Of a stretch of 64,000 nucleotides of DNA, positions 60,676-64,000 are shown in pieces (positions within the stretch are counted from its first letter, which is position 1; each line of letters opens with the position of its first letter). Origin of the DNA: an uncultured Burkholderiales bacterium (GTDB taxonomy: Bacteria; Pseudomonadota; Gammaproteobacteria; Burkholderiales; Burkholderiaceae_C); NCBI GenBank assembly GCA_945952065.1, contig CAMFGY010000010.1:62001-126000 (forward strand). Direction: 5' to 3'. Below the pieces are notes generated by a model. The model was not told the DNA's origin and did not search any database. It was given only the letters and a program-made list of their open reading frames with translations. The translations under genes and the position numbers were made by a program.

Positions 60676-63372
60676 ATGCGTGAAGGCTCTGCCACCCTGA
60701 TTCGCCGCGAAGACTATGTCGCGCCTGCTTTTTGGATTCGCACTGTTGATCTGACTTTTGATCTGGACCCCGCCAAGACCCTGGTCACCGCCAAGATGCA
60801 GCTGGAGCGCAACCCCGCGGTGGCGCATGGTCCGCTGCGCTTGCATGGCGAAGAGCTGAACATCTTGCGCGTGCTGATCAATGGCGAGAGCGTGTCCTTC
60901 CGCCAAGACGGCAATGAGCTGGTGATCGACAACGCGCCCGATGCCGACTTTGCACTGGAGCTGCGCAATACCTGCGCGCCGGAGAAGAACACCGCGCTGT
61001 CGGGCCTGTACACCTCGGGCGGCAGCTTCTTCACCCAGTGCGAGGCCGAGGGCTTTCGCCGCATCACTTACTTCCTGGACCGCCCCGATGTGATGGCCGT
61101 CTACACCGTGCTGCTGCGTGCCGACAAAGCCAAGTACCCGGTGCTGCTGAGCAATGGCAATTTGCTGGAGAGCGGTGAGCTGGAGAATGGCCGCCACTTC
61201 GCCAAATGGCACGACCCCTTCCCCAAGCCGAGCTATTTGTTCGCCCTGGTGGCGGGCGACTTGGTGGCGCGTGAGCAGCGCGTGCGCACCCGCGCCGGCA
61301 AAGACCATTTGCTGCAGGTCTATGTGCGCCGCGGCGATCTGGAAAAGACCGAACACGCGATGAACTCGCTGATCGCCTCCATGGTCTGGGACGAAGCTCG
61401 CTTCAATCTGCCGCTGGACCTGGAGCGCTTCATGGTGGTCGGCGTGTCCGACTTCAATATGGGCGCGATGGAAAACAAGGGCCTGAATATTTTCAACACC
61501 AGCGCCCTGCTGGCTTCGGCCGCCACCGCCACCGACACCGATTTCGCCCGCATCGAGTCCATCGTTGCGCATGAGTACTTCCACAACTGGACCGGCAACC
61601 GCGTCACTTGCCGCGACTGGTTCCAGCTCTCGCTGAAAGAAGGCCTGACCGTCTTCCGCGACCAAGAGTTCAGCATGGACATGGCCGCCACGCCCAGCGC
61701 CCGCGCGGTTTGCCGCATCCAGGATGTGCGCGGCTTGCGCGCCATGCAGTTCCCCGAGGACTCCGGCGCCATGGCGCACCCGGTGCGTCCCGACAGCTAT
61801 GTCGAGATCAACAACTTCTACACCGCCACGGTCTACGACAAGGGCTCGGAAGTGGTGCGCATGTACCAGACCCTGGTGGGCCGCGCCGGCTTTGAGGCGG
61901 GCATGAAGCTCTACTTCGAGCGCCATGATGGCCAGGCCGTGACCTGCGATGACTTCGCCGCCGCCATTGCCGATGCCAACCCCGGCTCAGCCTTGAGCGT
62001 GCGCCTGGACGCCTTCAAGCGCTGGTACTCGCAAGCCGGCACGCCGCGCGTGCAGGCACGCGGCAGCTACGACGCCGCCGCTCAAACCTACACCTTGACC
62101 CTGAGCCAGCACACCCCCGCCACGCCGGGCCAAGACCACAAGCTGCCGCAAGTGATCCCAGTTGCCATGGGCCTTTTGAATGGTGAGCTTAGCGCCGAGG
62201 GTCAGGCCTTGCCATTGCAACTGCAGGGCGAAGCCGAAGCCGTGGGCGCCGACCGCGTGCTGGTACTGGACCAAGCGGAACAAAGCTTTGTCTTCATCAA
62301 CGTGGCCGCGGCCCCGGTGCCCTCGCTGCTGCGCGGCTTCTCGGCCCCGGTGGTGCTGGACGATGGCCTGAGCGACGCCGAACTGCTGGTGCTGCTCAAG
62401 CACGACAGCGACGCCTTCAACCGCTGGGAAGCCGGCCAACGCCTGGCGTTGAACCGCATCCTGTCGGCCCTGCGCAGCGGCACAGCGCTGCACTTGGATG
62501 AGGCCTATCTGGACGCCATGCGTGCCGTGTTGCGCAACCCGCAGCTGGACTCGGCCTTCAAAGAATTGGCCCTGACCCTGCCGGCCGAAAGCTATATCGC
62601 CGAGCAGCTGGACTTGGTGGACCCGCAAGCCATCCACGCCGTGGTGGACGCCGCCCAAATGCAGTTGGCCCAAGCCCTGCGCGAAGACTGGATCGCGGCT
62701 TTTGAAGCCAACCAGATCAAGGGTGGCTACACCCCGGATCCGGTGTCCGCCGGCAAGCGTGCACTGGCCAATTTGGCCTTGAGCATGTTGGTGCTGGACG
62801 CCCCTCGCGTGGGCGACACCGTTTGGCCGGGCCGCGCCTACCAGCGCTTCAAGGATGCGGGCAATATGACCGACCGCCTGGGCGCGTTGAGCGCCTTGGT
62901 GAACGCCCATGCCGAGCTGGCCGACGCCGCTTTGCAGCGCTTCTACGAGTTGTTCAAGCAAGACCCCTTGGTGGTGGACAAATGGTTTGCCTTGCAGGGC
63001 CGCACGCCCGAGCAAGACGGCAAGTCCTTCGCCCGCGTCAAGGCGCTGACCCAGCACCCCGATTTCACGCTGAAGAACCCGAACCGCGCACGCAGCCTGA
63101 TCTTCTCGCTGTGCATGTTCAACCCGGCCGCCTTCCACCGCGCGGATGCAGCGGGTTATGTGTTCTGGGCTGAGCAAGTGCTGGCACTGGACGCCATCAA
63201 CCCGCAAATCGCCAGCCGACTGGCCCGGGTGATGGACCGTTGGACCACCTTGGCCGAGCCCTATCGCAGCGCCGCGCTGGAAGCGATCCGCCGCGTCGCC
63301 GCCAAGACGGATTTGTCCAACGATGTGCGTGAAGTGATCAGTCGCGCGCTGGCCAGCGTCAGCGCCGCCTGA
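60676..63372 (+). CDS. pepN: Aminopeptidase N (zinc metallopeptidase M1)
   Basis: An 898-residue cytoplasmic aminopeptidase that removes N-terminal residues from peptides. The exopeptidase signature GAMEN is at 263-267, the zinc motif [11 protein letters not shown] at 299-309 and the third ligand Glu at 322 in LKEGLTVF. The long C-terminal part (about 430-898) has the beta-sandwich and helical repeats of the gamma/betaproteobacterial PepN. The ATG at 60676 is chosen because AAGG lies nine bases upstream; another ATG three codons earlier has no room for it. It sits between prfB and fbp, each with its own start signals. Confidence 0.95.
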   Translation: MREGSATLIRREDYVAPAFWIRTVDLTFDLDPAKTLVTAKMQLERNPAVAHGPLRLHGEELNILRVLINGESVSFRQDGNELVIDNAPDADFALELRNTCAPEKNTALSGLYTSGGSFFTQCEAEGFRRITYFLDRPDVMAVYTVLLRADKAKYPVLLSNGNLLESGELENGRHFAKWHDPFPKPSYLFALVAGDLVAREQRVRTRAGKDHLLQVYVRRGDLEKTEHAMNSLIASMVWDEARFNLPLDLERFMVVGVSDFNMGAMENKGLNIFNTSALLASAATATDTDFARIESIVAHEYFHNWTGNRVTCRDWFQLSLKEGLTVFRDQEFSMDMAATPSARAVCRIQDVRGLRAMQFPEDSGAMAHPVRPDSYVEINNFYTATVYDKGSEVVRMYQTLVGRAGFEAGMKLYFERHDGQAVTCDDFAAAIADANPGSALSVRLDAFKRWYSQAGTPRVQARGSYDAAAQTYTLTLSQHTPATPGQDHKLPQVIPVAMGLLNGELSAEGQALPLQLQGEAEAVGADRVLVLDQAEQSFVFINVAAAPVPSLLRGFSAPVVLDDGLSDAELLVLLKHDSDAFNRWEAGQRLALNRILSALRSGTALHLDEAYLDAMRAVLRNPQLDSAFKELALTLPAESYIAEQLDLVDPQAIHAVVDAAQMQLAQALREDWIAAFEANQIKGGYTPDPVSAGKRALANLALSMLVLDAPRVGDTVWPGRAYQRFKDAGNMTDRLGALSALVNAHAELADAALQRFYELFKQDPLVVDKWFALQGRTPEQDGKSFARVKALTQHPDFTLKNPNRARSLIFSLCMFNPAAFHRADAAGYVFWAEQVLALDAINPQIASRLARVMDRWTTLAEPYRSAALEAIRRVAAKTDLSNDVREVISRALASVSAA

Positions 63373-63422
63373 GTCGCCCAGGCGGCTTGGCACCCCGTTT
63401 TCTAACTTCAAACTTCAGCACC

Positions 63423-64000
63423 ATGACACGACGTATCAGCCTGACCCAGTACCTGATCGAGCAACAGCGCCAGCACGGCGCGATTCCGCAAGAATTGCGG
63501 CTCTTGATCGAAGTGGTGGCGCGCGCCTGCAAGCGCATCGCCATCAGCGTCAACAAGGGCGCACTCGGCGAAGTGCTGGGCTCCGCCGGCAGCGAGAACG
63601 TGCAAGGCGAGGTGCAGAAGAAACTCGACATCATCGCCAACGAGGTGTTGATCGAAGCGAATGAATGGGGTGGCCATTTGGCGGCCATGGCCTCGGAAGA
63701 AATGGAAGGCATCTATCTGGTGCCGAACCGCTTCCCCAAGGGCGAATACCTGCTGATGTTCGACCCGCTGGACGGCTCGTCCAACATCGACGTGAATGTC
63801 TCGATCGGCACCATCTTCTCGGTGCTGAAAAAAGCGGAGGGCAGCAAGGGTGTTTCGGAAGAAGACTTTCTGCAGCCCGGCTCGGCCCAGGCCGCCGCCG
63901 GCTACTGCGTCTACGGCCCACAGACCACGCTGGTGCTGACCTTCGGCCAGGGCGTGGCCATGTTCACGCTGGACCGCGAGCAAGGCTCTTTCGTGCTGAC
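63423..64000 (+). CDS. fbp: Fructose-1,6-bisphosphatase class I (5' part)
   Basis: The first 192 residues of class I FBPase, which makes fructose-6-phosphate in gluconeogenesis. The start [15 protein letters not shown] is typical. The metal-binding glutamate lies in ASEEMEG near residue 92. The [20 protein letters not shown] motif near 113-132 carries the metal- and phosphate-binding residues, followed by [14 protein letters not shown]. The gene runs off the window's right end; no frame break is seen. It follows pepN after 50 bp and may be co-transcribed with it. Confidence 0.95.
   Translation, partial: MTRRISLTQYLIEQQRQHGAIPQELRLLIEVVARACKRIAISVNKGALGEVLGSAGSENVQGEVQKKLDIIANEVLIEANEWGGHLAAMASEEMEGIYLVPNRFPKGEYLLMFDPLDGSSNIDVNVSIGTIFSVLKKAEGSKGVSEEDFLQPGSAQAAAGYCVYGPQTTLVLTFGQGVAMFTLDREQGSFVL

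Overview
The window is 64 kb of GC-rich (low-60s percent by eye) bacterial chromosome. Gene content and sequence flavour point to a betaproteobacterium of the order Burkholderiales, most likely the Rubrivivax/Roseateles/Inhella-type lineage. This rests on the style of the etf, acyl-CoA dehydrogenase, che and cyd genes, a tRNA-Gly of betaproteobacterial type, and the mix of chitin-active and alkane-active enzymes. No genus is proven. I found no transposase, integrase, phage gene or CRISPR array. The window looks like stable chromosome and is cut at both ends (an ABC substrate-binding protein at the left, fbp at the right).

Layout. 1-5.1 kb: tail of a peptide-type ABC binding protein, an AraC-type regulator divergent from an AlkB-type alkane hydroxylase, and the C4-dicarboxylate carrier dctA. 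5.1-9.9 kb (minus strand): nitronate monooxygenase, acyl-CoA dehydrogenase, etfA and etfB, with an acyl-CoA-regulator-like palindrome in front of etfB. 10-12.2 kb: murI, a small secreted ricin-type lectin and a lipoprotein. 12.4-16.4 kb (minus): an overlapping three-gene operon, membrane diguanylate cyclase - TonB-dependent receptor - YfiR-family protein. 16.5-18.3 kb (minus): a LuxR-type response regulator and a soluble receiver-histidine kinase. 18.6-28.5 kb (plus): a chemotaxis operon, CheZ-like - cheY - cheA - MCP - cheW - MCP - MCP. The MCPs carry C-terminal WxxF-type pentapeptides, but cheR and cheB are not present. 28.5-37.4 kb: an FtsX-type permease without an ATPase neighbour, a DODA-family dioxygenase, tRNA-Gly(CCC), a GbpA-like lytic polysaccharide monooxygenase, a receiver-TPR protein and a 5'-nucleotidase lipoprotein. 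37.4-42.1 kb: a second TonB-dependent receptor behind a leader with two LacI-type operators, then gabD. 42.3-47.6 kb: alaS, a UPF0149 protein, a SET-domain protein, a candidate leaderless micro-ORF, a GNAT enzyme and a small exported protein. 47.7-50.7 kb (minus): regulator-cydA-cydB, encoding a CIO-type cytochrome bd oxidase, with a perfect 9+9 bp palindrome in front. 50.9-60 kb: small metabolic and hypothetical genes, including a DUF2975/XRE pair with its own operator, an acyl-CoA synthetase, an ArsC-family protein and a lone DUF4212 protein. 59.5-64 kb: prfB with the classical +1 frameshift, pepN and the start of fbp.

Functional reading. The cell appears motile and chemotactic and uses c-di-GMP signalling. 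It respires oxygen with at least one bd-type oxidase, and is equipped for fatty or branched-chain acyl, dicarboxylate, alkane and chitin-type substrates. The most interesting system is the YfiN/YfiR-like c-di-GMP module, in which a TonB-dependent receptor gene sits between cyclase and inhibitor. Also worth testing are the palindromic operators in front of the cyd operon, etfB, the second TonB receptor and the DUF2975/XRE pair, and the micro-ORF with a near-perfect leaderless promoter.
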